Source: CAKVOD01 sp964489405 (lineage in GTDB: Bacteria; Bacillota; Clostridia; Christensenellales; UBA1242). Taken from it: a DNA stretch of 41,668 nt. Position 1 is the first letter of the stretch. Each line of letters starts with the position of its first letter. The translations under genes and the position numbers were made by a program. Where the stretch lies: the NCBI GenBank assembly GCA_964489405.1, contig CAZAYL010000007.1, positions 1-41,668 of the forward strand, read 5' to 3'. The notes below the pieces were generated by a model that saw only the letters and a program-made list of their open reading frames with translations, was not told the DNA's origin and did not search any database. Of the stretch, positions 33,252 to 41,160 are shown one piece after another.

Positions 33252-34634
33252 TCACTTATTGTACTTTCGTCCTAAGAAAATCATTACCCCATAAACTGCA
33301 ATTACAAATGCAAAGATAGTCATTATAATGCCAAGGGTTTGGAAAAAATTATTGCTTTTAATCTTTAATTGGACTGTGAAATTATATCTTTGCGAGTCGT
33401 CCCCCACGTCGCTTTTTGCATAGACACTAAATGAATACTCTCCAGATTTTTTTAGCGTGACGGAATTCCCTTCCACATAGTCTGCTCCATTAATTGAATA
33501 GACAACTTTGTAATTGCTGTCGTTTGAATTAAAATTGATTCTTGTTTCTTTAGTTATGATTTTTGAAAAATCAAGTTTATTCCCATTGCTATCTGTAACG
33601 GAAAATGTAGGAGCAGATTTCTCAATTTTTAGCGTTAATACTTTGTAAGCAAGCGCTCCACTCTCGTCACACATTGTAATTTTGTATGTAGCGGGTGTGA
33701 GTTTCTTTGTATTGTCCACTCTAATATGTTCTTCTGTCTTTTCGTTGACGCAATCAAGATAATAACTTTCTTGCCCGCTAGTTTTGTAAATATTCACAGA
33801 ATTTTTCTCGTTATATGTCGAATATTCATACTGAAAACCGATTGTCAAATTATAATTTTGATATTTGCCACTGACATAATTATTAATTTTGTTCCCATAA
33901 ACGTCGACACTTGCGCCCTTGCCGTCATTTTGCAAATTGAGTTTTCGAATGTCTGAAATTTGATTGTAGCAAAGGCTTGCTTGCCCATTCTCTGCTAAAA
34001 TTGACAAGTCGACAGCCGTCAAAGCATTTCCGTTCGCTTGCAAGTTTTTGACACTTTGCAAATTGCCAAATTCAAGCGTCGTCAATGCGTTCCCTTCAAG
34101 ATTCAAGGACTCAAGATTTGTCATTCCAGCGAACGTTGTGGCATTGATTTGTTTCAAATTGTTATTTGTTAAATTCAACTTTTTCAGTGCAGTGAAATTG
34201 AACTTCCCTAGTCCTTTGACATCTGTAATGTGGTCATTTGTATCACTATCACGCACGTCGGCTAAGTCGAGTTCAACAAGCGTTGCAAAATCATTTTCTC
34301 TCAATGGATTACTTGTTATTGCTTCTCCATTTTGAGGATATGCCCCGTCGCGCACAAACATTAAATATTCATATAAAATAAAATCGCCGAATGTTACGTA
34401 CGAAATCTCCGCGCCACGCGCTTCATCTGTTTCACTTGTTTGCCCACCAGTAGACTCGGTACCGTCGCTCGCGTTTAGAACATTAATTATGTCGCAATTT
34501 GCAGTTGCAACACACTGCATTTTGTTTATTTTAGTCAAGCATATATTTACGCCCGCAATTGCGCAAATTAGCATCATAATCACAAACAAAAACACATACA
34601 AAGAAAAGCGACCTTTTGTCATATTATTCATCAT
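33252..34634 (-). CDS. Leucine-rich-repeat membrane protein
   Basis: A 460-residue protein. An N-terminal hydrophobic segment (SLYVFLFVIMMLICAIAGVNICL) serves as signal or anchor. Four to five canonical LRR units lie at about 110-240 (FTALKKLNLTNNNLKQI, MTNLESLNLEGNALTTLEF). An Ig/beta-sandwich-like region follows at about 320-420 (PATYKITMCDESGALAYKV and TITLKKSGEYSFSVYAKSD-like segments). A C-terminal membrane helix (IIMTIFAFVIAVYGVMIFLGRKYNK) leaves a short basic tail. The start is the first of two adjacent ATGs six bases after GGGAGG; the longer frame to 34691 is rejected. A near-consensus promoter lies at 34720-34748. It is about 130 bases upstream of the larger LRR gene and probably co-transcribed. 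Confidence 0.85.
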   Translation of the reverse strand: MMNNMTKGRFSLYVFLFVIMMLICAIAGVNICLTKINKMQCVATANCDIINVLNASDGTESTGGQTSETDEARGAEISYVTFGDFILYEYLMFVRDGAYPQNGEAITSNPLRENDFATLVELDLADVRDSDTNDHITDVKGLGKFNFTALKKLNLTNNNLKQINATTFAGMTNLESLNLEGNALTTLEFGNLQSVKNLQANGNALTAVDLSILAENGQASLCYNQISDIRKLNLQNDGKGASVDVYGNKINNYVSGKYQNYNLTIGFQYEYSTYNEKNSVNIYKTSGQESYYLDCVNEKTEEHIRVDNTKKLTPATYKITMCDESGALAYKVLTLKIEKSAPTFSVTDSNGNKLDFSKIITKETRINFNSNDSNYKVVYSINGADYVEGNSVTLKKSGEYSFSVYAKSDVGDDSQRYNFTVQLKIKSNNFFQTLGIIMTIFAFVIAVYGVMIFLGRKYNK

Positions 34635-34719
34635 TATCCGCCTCCCTTTATTCTTTGTAAAATCTATCAAATTAAACCTTTTGACAATCAAATTTTAAAC
34701 TATTTATTCCCTAATTATA

Positions 34720-34748
34720 ATTGTACTCAAAAATAAAGAAAAAGTCAA
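34720..34748 (-). promoter_or_regulatory. Promoter of the LRR gene pair
   Basis: Minus strand: TTGACT (-35, 34743-34748), 17-base spacer, TACAAT (-10, 34720-34725). Predicted leader about 80 bases. Confidence 0.75.
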
Positions 34749-34885
34749 ACGTTTTGCAAGCGCGATAACTTCAATCTCACAATATTAGTTTTGCAAAAAT
34801 TTGACTTTAATTTATGTATTTAATTGCCTTTTGTGTACACATTGACACAAATTATTCCCCCTTACTATTCAAATAGTGGAGATAT

Positions 34886-35044
34886 TTACTTTTTTTGCGG
34901 AACAGCGCAAAATTCAATGCGCGCACCATTAATGATGATAAAATTATCGCCAAAAATAGCATCATCAAAGTCATCTTTGATTAATTCGCCCAAATACTTT
35001 TTGAATTCATCAAAATTGTTGATTGTTATCTTGTTGTTTTCCAT
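34886..35044 (-). CDS. Tiny protein A (52 aa), function unknown
   Basis: Translating from the ATG at 35044 gives 52 residues, starting MENNKITINNFDEF and ending CAVPQKK. It is acidic in the middle, without membrane span. TAAGGAGAAGTAAT gives a strong ribosome site. It follows tiny protein B by 56 bases on the same strand and shares its pattern YLxx(L/I)...(D/N)(D/N)x(I/V)F..D.(F/I)I(I/V), which suggests a duplicated small family. No known family. Confidence 0.6.
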   Translation of the reverse strand: MENNKITINNFDEFKKYLGELIKDDFDDAIFGDNFIIINGARIEFCAVPQKK

Positions 35045-35070
35045 ATTACTTCTCCTTACACATTTTAGGC

Positions 35071-35088
35071 ATAAACACTTGTGTTTAT
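35071..35088. promoter_or_regulatory. Hairpin between the two tiny genes
   Basis: ATAAACAC-TT-GTGTTTAT is a perfect 8-bp inverted repeat. On the minus strand an outer AGGCA...TGCCT pairing extends it. No T-run follows, so it is more likely an attenuating or mRNA-stability structure than a simple terminator. Confidence 0.5.
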
Positions 35089-35100
35089 TTTTTGTGCCTA

Positions 35101-35229
35101 TTATTTAATTTCAGACAAAACGACAGCAGTATTGTCAAATAATTGAACAATGATTTTATCTTCAAGCATAAAAACATTGTTGTTTAATTCGCTACTCATA
35201 ATCTGTAGCAAATATTCCATTGGATTCAT
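35101..35229 (-). CDS. Tiny protein B (42 aa), function unknown
   Basis: An ATG at 35229 five bases after GGAGGAATGTT opens a 42-residue frame, MNPMEYLLQIMSSELNNNVF to VVLSEIK. It is acidic and soluble. It has an excellent promoter (35268-35296) with a 30-base leader, so expression is likely. It resembles tiny protein A in the middle region. No known family. Confidence 0.6.
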   Translation of the reverse strand: MNPMEYLLQIMSSELNNNVFMLEDKIIVQLFDNTAVVLSEIK

Positions 35230-35267
35230 AACATTCCTCCTTGCTTTCAAATTTAATCTACACTAGT

Positions 35268-35296
35268 ATTATAGCGCTTATTTTCATCGAATGCAA
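35268..35296 (-). promoter_or_regulatory. Promoter of the tiny genes
   Basis: Minus strand: TTGCAT (-35, 35291-35296), 17-base spacer, TATAAT (-10, 35268-35273). Confidence 0.8.
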
Positions 35297-35429
35297 GCGT
35301 TTTGAGCATATTTATAGATATTTTTTACAAATTTGTGCAAAAATCGAAAAAATATAACATTTAGGGTTATCAAAACACATAAAATAGCTAAAATATAGAT
35401 ATAAACAAGTGTAGATAGGTAAATATAAC

Positions 35430-35493
35430 AAAAATCTCCAAATATTTAAGCGTTTCAAAGAAATTTCACTTCAATATACGTTTGGAGATTTTT
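35430..35493 (-). terminator. Terminator of the glycosyltransferase-like gene
   Basis: AAAAATCTCCAAA (35430-35442) pairs with TTTGGAGATTTTT (35481-35493), a 13-bp perfect stem with a 38-base loop. On the minus strand it ends in TTTTTGTTATATTTA. The first arm begins directly after the stop codon at 35495. Confidence 0.75.
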
Positions 35494-35494
35494 A

Positions 35495-36871
35495 TTATTT
35501 ACTTATTTTGTTGTTTTTTGTGTTAGTGGTTGTTTTCTTATCGGTTGGCGTTTTTGAAGAAGACTTTTTGCTTATCTCCTTTGGCTTATCACTATTTGTT
35601 GATGCTGTTTTTGCGACAGTTGTGCGCTTTTTTGCATTTCCTTTAGGTTCTTTAGCTTTTCCATTTATTGCGCTTTCTTTTTCTTTAGTTGGCTTTTTAG
35701 CAATAGTTTTTGCGCTTGATACTTTAACAACTACTTTTTCACTTTCCTTTTCAATTACATCGACTTTTGTAGATGCTTTGGAAGAGGTCTTTCTTGCAGT
35801 CGACTTTTTAGGAGAGGTATTGACTGCTTCCTTTCCCACTTTCGTTTTTGCCGTTGTTGTTTGCTTATTTTCTTGAATTTCCCCCTTTTTTACTTTAGAC
35901 GATTCAGTAGTCGTCTTTGGAGTAGATTTTTCAACAGCCTTTTTTGTGTTTGTTTTTCGAGTGGTAGCAATCTTTTCATTTTTAACAACAATAATTTGTG
36001 ACGCAACTATTTGTTCTTCCTTGTGATATTCTTGTACGGCATTATAAATACGGCCTTGTTCATCTACATTGTGTAAAATTCCGATTTTGACCCGCGCGGT
36101 TGCATTGACAAGCAATGCGATGAACACGAATTCAAAGATAAGTCCAAATATAATAATCGTTGTCCAAAACCAAATCGGTGCACCTAAAGTCCCCGCGAGT
36201 GCAAATGCAGTTATCATCGCAAGTATTGTAATAACCGCACCAATTGCCCCAAGCCAAAAGTCAAATTTTGGTGTGCCTTTCGTTTCAAATCTTTCGATGG
36301 GGTGCTCAATATTGAATACTGATGTATTATAGTCAAGTGGTGCATACATTGTTCTCATTCTGTGTGCAAAATCTTGCTCAGTTTTCATCTTGTCAACAAT
36401 TTTTTTGTCTAGCAATTGTGCATCTTTCAAAATGCCGATGCTAAATATATCGCCGAACATAAATAAGAAAAAATTGTAAATTTTAAGTCGCACTTTTGTG
36501 ATAAATTGCAAAAATTTCCCGTGCTTACGTCTTAAACAAACAACTTCTTTGCCGTCGCGCCATTCTGCAACCATATCATCAATAAGAGCGGGGTCATACT
36601 CGGGCGTCATTATAATTGTAGCGTCGCCGTCCGCCCTATCCACGCCTGCCATAACAACTTGCTGGTAGTCATCACTTTCGCGAACCGCGACAATGTGTAC
36701 CTTATCCTTGAGACGCTCGTGAATATTTTCCACAAACTCAAACTCTTGATTCGTCGTTATAATAATTTCGCATACATCAGCAACACTTTGCGCACGCGCT
36801 TCCACTTCGTCGATAAATGAATATATATTCTCTGCGTGATTAAATAATGGTACAACGATTGATAATTTCAT
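35495..36871 (-). CDS. Degenerate glycosyltransferase-2 membrane protein with basic tail
   Basis: A 458-residue protein. Residues 1-200 follow the GT-A fold of DPM1/GtrB-like family-2 glycosyltransferases: MKLSIVVPLFNHAENI, QQVVMAGVDRADGDATIIM, and LIDDMVAEWRDGKEVVCLRRK. The two acidic catalytic motifs are lost. The first (usually DDGSxD) reads TTNQEF near 39-44, and the DxD position (usually DADLQ) reads TPEYD near 89-93. Two membrane helices lie at 206-228 and 232-256. Residues ~300-458 are a Lys/Thr/Ser/Ala-rich, strongly basic, histone-H1-like tail predicted to lie in the cytoplasm. The start has AAGGAG before it and a near-consensus promoter at 36945-36973. It is monocistronic. It may bind a lipid-sugar, nucleic acid or polyanion rather than catalyse transfer. 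Confidence 0.75.
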   Translation of the reverse strand: MKLSIVVPLFNHAENIYSFIDEVEARAQSVADVCEIIITTNQEFEFVENIHERLKDKVHIVAVRESDDYQQVVMAGVDRADGDATIIMTPEYDPALIDDMVAEWRDGKEVVCLRRKHGKFLQFITKVRLKIYNFFLFMFGDIFSIGILKDAQLLDKKIVDKMKTEQDFAHRMRTMYAPLDYNTSVFNIEHPIERFETKGTPKFDFWLGAIGAVITILAMITAFALAGTLGAPIWFWTTIIIFGLIFEFVFIALLVNATARVKIGILHNVDEQGRIYNAVQEYHKEEQIVASQIIVVKNEKIATTRKTNTKKAVEKSTPKTTTESSKVKKGEIQENKQTTTAKTKVGKEAVNTSPKKSTARKTSSKASTKVDVIEKESEKVVVKVSSAKTIAKKPTKEKESAINGKAKEPKGNAKKRTTVAKTASTNSDKPKEISKKSSSKTPTDKKTTTNTKNNKISK

Positions 36872-36944
36872 TTTTTCTCCTTCATTATATTCGACGATAA
36901 ACTATTTTTTGAATATTATAATATATTTAACTGAACGTATTTTT

Positions 36945-36973
36945 ATTATACAATAATTTGCAAAAAAATGCAA
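36945..36973 (-). promoter_or_regulatory. Promoter of the glycosyltransferase-like gene
   Basis: Minus strand: TTGCAT (-35, 36968-36973), 17-base spacer, TATAAT (-10, 36945-36950). Confidence 0.75.
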
Positions 36974-37013
36974 TTATTTGATGACATCATTATAAAAATA
37001 TCTCCATAAAATA

Positions 37014-38096
37014 TTACTTTTCAACAGACAAAATATATCCGCCCCCAAGACACTTTTCGCCGTCATACAAAACAACAAATTGCCCGACATTGACGGCACG
37101 CTGTTCCGCATCAAAATCAACGCGAACATTGCCATTTTCTAAAATAGTTGCCGTCACAGAAAACAAAGCCTGACGGTGTCGATAGCGCGCCATACACTTA
37201 AATGTTTTCTCACTTGGAATACTTGGGATAAAGTTAAAGTCGCACGCGATAAGTGCGCGAGAAAGCAATAATTTTTCATTGTGCGAAACATACACGATAT
37301 TTTTTTTGATATCCTTGTCAACGACAAACCAGCGTTCTAGCGTGTCCCCTTTTTGTCCGCCAACTCCCAAACCCCGACGTTGCCCGATTGTATAATACAT
37401 ACTGCCGTCGTGTTGCCCAATGACTTTGCCGTCGAGTGTACAAATGTCGCCTGCTTGAGATGGTATATAATTTTTCAAGAATTCGCGAAACTTACGTTCT
37501 CCAATAAAGCAAATGCCTGTGCTATCCTTTTTGTCTGCATTAATAAGCCCTTGCGCGCGCGCGATTTCTCGAACCTCGGGTTTTGTCAAATGCCCGACGG
37601 GAAAAAGGACGTCTTGCAATTGTTGCTGACTCAATTGATTGAGAAAATAAGTTTGGTCCTTATTTTCGTCGACCGCGCGCAATAGGTAGTGCGCGTTGTC
37701 AGTGTGGCGAATTTGCGCATAGTGTCCCGTCGCAATGTAGTCTGCTCCAATTGATTTTGCGAATTTCAAAAAAGGTTTGAACTTGACTTCGCGGTTACAC
37801 AGCACATCGGGGTTTGGTGTGCGCCCTTTTTCAAAGTCGGCAATAAACGACGCAAAGACGTTATCCATATATTCCTTTGAAAAATTTACCGTATAATACG
37901 GAATGCCAATTTTTGCACAAACGCGCCTTACGTCGGCATAGTCTTGCTCTGCTGTGCAAGAACCATTGGCGTCTGTTTCTTCCCAATTTTTCATAAAAAG
38001 TCCTACGACATTATACCCTTGCTCTTTTAATAGGTATGCCGTAACTGACGAGTCAACACCGCCCGACATCCCGACTACAACTGTTTTTTTGTCCAT
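37014..38096 (-). CDS. mnmA: tRNA-specific 2-thiouridylase
   Basis: Adds sulfur to U34 of tRNA-Lys, -Glu and -Gln. The 360 residues match MnmA. Visible are the PP-loop SGGVDSS at the N-terminus, the GLFMKNWEE loop, the first catalytic Cys in TPNPDVLCNREVKF, and the second in DSTGICFIGERKFREFL. They are followed by the GQRRGLGVGG and beta-barrel domains. The ATG at 38096 is chosen because GGTG lies five bases upstream; a GTG two codons earlier is also in frame. Promoter at 38226-38254. The cysteine desulfurase partner is not in the window. Confidence 0.97.
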   Translation of the reverse strand: MDKKTVVVGMSGGVDSSVTAYLLKEQGYNVVGLFMKNWEETDANGSCTAEQDYADVRRVCAKIGIPYYTVNFSKEYMDNVFASFIADFEKGRTPNPDVLCNREVKFKPFLKFAKSIGADYIATGHYAQIRHTDNAHYLLRAVDENKDQTYFLNQLSQQQLQDVLFPVGHLTKPEVREIARAQGLINADKKDSTGICFIGERKFREFLKNYIPSQAGDICTLDGKVIGQHDGSMYYTIGQRRGLGVGGQKGDTLERWFVVDKDIKKNIVYVSHNEKLLLSRALIACDFNFIPSIPSEKTFKCMARYRHRQALFSVTATILENGNVRVDFDAEQRAVNVGQFVVLYDGEKCLGGGYILSVEK

Positions 38097-38225
38097 AATC
38101 ACACCATTACTTTTTGCTATATTACGTTATTTGATAAAAATTTTATCATAATGTTAATATTTTGATTGTTTTTCATTTTATAAGCTTTCTATTTTATAGA
38201 AAATTCATATTTTTTTTAGCAAATT

Positions 38226-38254
38226 ATTATAACAAAAACAAAGTAAAATTTCAA
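38226..38254 (-). promoter_or_regulatory. mnmA promoter
   Basis: Minus strand: TTGAAA (-35, 38249-38254), 17-base spacer, TATAAT (-10, 38226-38231). Leader about 125 bases. Confidence 0.75.
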
Positions 38255-38310
38255 GTATTTAACAAAATAATGTTCTCTTGTGTAATATAATTTAAATAGA
38301 ATTAAATAAA

Positions 38311-38343
38311 AAATAACATTAGAATTTTTCTCTAATGTTATTT
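38311..38343 (-). terminator. fba terminator
   Basis: AAATAACATTAGA (38311-38323) pairs with TCTAATGTTATTT (38331-38343), 13 bp perfect. On the minus strand TTTATTTAATT follows. About 100 bases beyond the fba stop. Confidence 0.8.
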
Positions 38344-38445
38344 TGAGTTATACAATAAATATAATTATTCAATAAAATTTTTAAATCATATTTTATTGAA
38401 CATAATTCTTTAATCATAAATGCGGTTAAAAATTAAGCACTTTCA

Positions 38446-39378
38446 TTATGCCTTGTTTGAACTGCAAAGGACATTGCGCATTTTTGATTTAATTAATTCT
38501 TTGACGTCGTCGCGTGCAGGTTGCAAATAATCGCGTGGCGAGAATTTTTCGGGCTTTTCGACAAGTATTTTGCGCACACTTGCTGTAAATGCGACGCGCA
38601 AGTCGGTATCGCAATTGACTTTGCACACATTTGTCATTTGACTTGCCTGTTTCAAAAGTTCTTCAGGAACACCCTTAGCGCCCGTCATCACACCCCCATA
38701 TTTTGTGATTTGCTCAATTTTATCTTGTGGAACACTACTTGCGCCGTGTAGAACAATTGGGTAGCCTCGCAATCTTTCCTCAATTTGACGCAATATATCG
38801 AATCTCAATTTTGCTTCGCCCTTGAATTTATACGCACCGTGGCTTGTTCCTATTGCAACCGCTAGCGAGTCAACACCTGTGGTATTGACAAAATACTGCG
38901 CTTCTTGCGGGTCGGTATACATCGCATCCGCGTTCTTAACTTTGACATCGTCCTCAATTCCAGCAAGACGCCCAAGTTCGCCCTCAACTGACGCATCGTA
39001 CTTGCGACAAAGCTCGACGACTTTTGATGTTATTTCAATATTCTCTTGAAAAGGCTTGCTACTGCCGTCAATCATTATTGAATTGAACCCAATATCAAGC
39101 GCATCTTGCACCGCTTCAATTGATTTGCCGTGATCAAGATGTAGCGCGATAGGAACGCTAGCGTCTTCCATAACTGCTTGAATGAGTCTGCGCAAAAATT
39201 TCGGCGACACGATTTTAAAAGCTGACTCGCTCACTGCCAAAATTACTGGCGATTTTTCCTCATTTGCCGCGTCGACAATCGCGCGCAACATTGTTAAGTT
39301 TGAGAAATTAAACGCGCCAATTGCGTAATTTCCAAGAAGTGCATTTTTTAGCATTGTTCTCTCTGAATGTAAATTCAT
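38446..39378 (-). CDS. fba: Class II fructose-1,6-bisphosphate aldolase
   Basis: Reversible cleavage of fructose 1,6-bisphosphate into two triose phosphates, in glycolysis and gluconeogenesis. The 310 residues are typical. Zinc and catalytic residues are visible: ALHLDHG (catalytic Asp and zinc His), VEGELG (Glu), GTSHGAYK (zinc His), VLHGASS (zinc His), and CKVNCDTDLR for phosphate binding. GGAGATGA lies upstream of the ATG. Promoter and palindrome at 39451-39491, terminator at 38311-38343, so it is monocistronic. It works with pfkA elsewhere in the window. Confidence 0.96.
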   Translation of the reverse strand: MNLHSERTMLKNALLGNYAIGAFNFSNLTMLRAIVDAANEEKSPVILAVSESAFKIVSPKFLRRLIQAVMEDASVPIALHLDHGKSIEAVQDALDIGFNSIMIDGSSKPFQENIEITSKVVELCRKYDASVEGELGRLAGIEDDVKVKNADAMYTDPQEAQYFVNTTGVDSLAVAIGTSHGAYKFKGEAKLRFDILRQIEERLRGYPIVLHGASSVPQDKIEQITKYGGVMTGAKGVPEELLKQASQMTNVCKVNCDTDLRVAFTASVRKILVEKPEKFSPRDYLQPARDDVKELIKSKMRNVLCSSNKA

Positions 39379-39450
39379 ATATTCATCTCCATTTTAATTG
39401 TAAATTTATATGTTTTTGCCCTTTTTATTGCACTAACAACAAATTTACCA

Positions 39451-39491
39451 TTTGATATTTAAATTATATCAAACTGAACTCAAAAAGACAA
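39451..39491 (-). promoter_or_regulatory. fba promoter with overlapping palindrome
   Basis: Minus strand: TTGTCT (-35, 39486-39491), 17-base spacer, TATAAT (-10, 39463-39468). The inverted repeat TTTGATAT-N7-ATATCAAA (39451-39473) covers the -10 and the region up to the transcription start, the place for a repressor operator. Confidence 0.65.
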
Positions 39492-39582
39492 ATGTTTTGA
39501 AAAACTATTTCACTTTTTTTACCGAATATTGATTATTCATAGACTTTATATTTTTGTTTATATGTATAAAATCAAAAAAAAT

Positions 39583-39613
39583 GACTGCAGACATTTGTTG
39601 TTTGTCCACAGTC
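39583..39613 (-). terminator. Terminator of the TasA-like gene
   Basis: GACTG..GACA pairs with TGTC..CAGTC (39583-39613) with a small internal mismatch. On the minus strand eight T follow a short A. Confidence 0.75.
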
Positions 39614-39665
39614 TAGCACATAAATGTGCATTTTTGTTTACATCTAAAAGTTAATTGTGTCGATA

Positions 39666-40334
39666 TTAAGCAACTGTACCTGAGCCATATGCGGTTGTCC
39701 ATGTGCTTGGAGCGGTTGTCCATACTTGTTTTGCAGCGCCGTTTGCGTGCTGAATTGCTTCTACAACCACATTGACGGCGTAGGTTTTGTTTGCGTCTAC
39801 ATTGGTAAGCGATGTCGGTACTTTTATGGATGTAATAAAGTCGTGGGAATCTCCCGCTTTAAATACCCCGTCATAATAGTAGTAATCGTCGTCGCCTTTG
39901 GTCCACCCACTCGCCGTTACTGCCTCAACATTTACTGTTGCAGAACTTGTATTTGTGAGTGTGATTTTCGCACGTACAACTGAGTCAGATGTCGACACAG
40001 GTTGCGCGACTGCGATTGCTTGGTCATAGACGGTCCCTGGCATTGCTGAACCACTAAACGTCAACGTCGTTGCTGTTGCCCCACCTTGCGTAACGCCGAT
40101 TGTAACGGGATTGCCAAGGGTAATTGTCCCCGCGACATCCGCATTTCCTGTGAAGAACGCGCCCGTCAAACCAAGCACGACTGATGCCACTAACAGCATT
40201 GAAAGCGCGATGATCGCAAAGGTCGTCCCGCTCATACCGCGTGATTTGACTTGCGTTGCTTGCATATTTGCGCCGTCGCTTGATGTGCCGTTGTTCTGCG
40301 CTCCGTTTTTTGTTTTACGATTATTGCTCTCCAT
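39666..40334 (-). CDS. SipW/TasA-type secreted protein
   Basis: A 222-residue protein. Residues 1-34 are a polar Asn/Gln/Lys/Gly-rich cytoplasmic leader. A hydrophobic segment follows (TFAIIALSMLLVASVVLGLTGAFF, ~37-60). GAFFTGNADVAGTITLGN then resembles the cleavage zone of SipW-dependent signal peptides, whose mature parts form TasA/camelysin-like beta-sandwich fibre proteins. The mature region is Thr/Ser/Val/Ala-rich and nearly lacks Cys, with SVVRAKITLTNTSSATVNVEAV as the sandwich core. It is probably extracellular, possibly matrix-forming. No sipW gene is visible. AAGGAGAGATAA lies before the ATG. A hairpin at 40356-40381 precedes it and a terminator follows. Confidence 0.6.
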   Translation of the reverse strand: MESNNRKTKNGAQNNGTSSDGANMQATQVKSRGMSGTTFAIIALSMLLVASVVLGLTGAFFTGNADVAGTITLGNPVTIGVTQGGATATTLTFSGSAMPGTVYDQAIAVAQPVSTSDSVVRAKITLTNTSSATVNVEAVTASGWTKGDDDYYYYDGVFKAGDSHDFITSIKVPTSLTNVDANKTYAVNVVVEAIQHANGAAKQVWTTAPSTWTTAYGSGTVA

Positions 40335-40355
40335 TTATCTCTCCTTATTAGTTTA

Positions 40356-40381
40356 GACAAGGAAAGGCTTGCTTTCTTGTC
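40356..40381. promoter_or_regulatory. Hairpin upstream of the TasA-like gene
   Basis: GACAAGGAAAG pairs with CTTTC-TTGTC (40356-40381) with one bulge and loop GCTTG. It overlaps a minus-strand TTGACA (40379-40384) just before the ribosome site. Possible operator or leader structure. Confidence 0.45.
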
Positions 40382-40533
40382 AAACATATTTTGGCTGATT
40401 TAATGGCTTTTTATACATAAAACACACCTTTTGCCAAAATATTCCATACAAAAAACGCCAATTAGTACAAAAGTTTTTTTGAAAATCACGTTGTCCCCTT
40501 AAACCCCTACTTTGTCATCAAACAACAAAAAAA

Positions 40534-40553
40534 AGCATACTCTATTGTATGCT
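40534..40553 (-). terminator. Terminator of the small lipoprotein gene
   Basis: AGCATAC (40534-40540) pairs with GTATGCT (40547-40553). On the minus strand TTTTTTTTGTTG follows. About 20 bases after the stop codon. Confidence 0.85.
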
Positions 40554-40572
40554 TTCATTCGCCACATTCTAA

Positions 40573-41139
40573 TTATTTAACGTCTTGTAGTGTATAATTT
40601 TTAGGGTCAATTACAAATTTGTAAAGACGAGCATTTTCCTTTGTTCCATCAAAACTGATTTCAAGCGTGAGTGTTCTTACCGTCTTGTCAACACCTTGAT
40701 ACAAGAAATAAGTTGTATTCTTTGTTGTTTCATTTCCTGACGAGAAACCACCGTGTTTAATTTTTTCTTCCTCTTGTTCAGTCCCATAGAAGTTTTTAAT
40801 TTTTACGTAGAAACCTGTTTGTTTTTCTTCATTCCATTCAACTCTTTTCAATTTATCTGATGTGAATCTAATAAGAGCGAAGTGGCATCTGCCGTCTGTG
40901 TACCCAAGAGCGTCTGCTGTTGCTTTGTCATAAGCAATTTCACCTTTAAGCGTGTAAACTGCTTCAAAGCCTTTTTCTTTAGATTTTTCCCACGTTGTAG
41001 CGGCTACATTGTATTTTTCGCCTTCAACATTTCCTCCAAAATTGATGTTGTAAAGTGCTTTTGTCCCGCACGCTGCAAATGCGGCACCACTAACTACAAC
41101 CATAACTAAAGCAGCCATAATTGTTAATATTTTTTTCAT
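40573..41139 (-). CDS. Small secreted lipoprotein, function unknown
   Basis: A 188-residue lipoprotein. The signal peptide MKKILTIMAALVMVVVSG ends in AFAAC (lipobox, Cys 24). The mature part is charged and beta-rich without recognised domains (ALIRFTSDKLKRVEWNEE, TYFLYQGVDKTVRTLTLEISFDG). The start at 41139 follows GGAGGATAAAAAC; a five-codon longer frame has no better site. A near-consensus promoter lies at 41161-41189, with a terminator at 40534-40553, so it is monocistronic. Confidence 0.75.
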   Translation of the reverse strand: MKKILTIMAALVMVVVSGAAFAACGTKALYNINFGGNVEGEKYNVAATTWEKSKEKGFEAVYTLKGEIAYDKATADALGYTDGRCHFALIRFTSDKLKRVEWNEEKQTGFYVKIKNFYGTEQEEEKIKHGGFSSGNETTKNTTYFLYQGVDKTVRTLTLEISFDGTKENARLYKFVIDPKNYTLQDVK

Positions 41140-41160
41140 GTTTTTATCCTCCATATTGCG

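Larger units (their letters stand above)
38097..38445. other. Intergenic region between mnmA and fba
   Basis: Contains the mnmA leader and promoter (38226-38254) and the fba terminator (38311-38343). The stretch 38344-38445 is the fba 3' untranslated part. No other gene or motif was seen. Confidence 0.6.

Noticed and set aside
34824..34866. TTTGTGT/ACACAAA inverted repeat as terminator of tiny protein A
   Set aside because: The 7-bp stem lies beyond the gene, but there is no T-run on the minus strand, so support is too weak.
35508..35876. A 122-codon plus-strand hydrophobic frame antisense to the glycosyltransferase-like gene
   Set aside because: It is the complement of the Lys/Thr-rich tail, which always reads as a Phe/Val/Ser-rich hydrophobic frame. 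It has no ribosome site.
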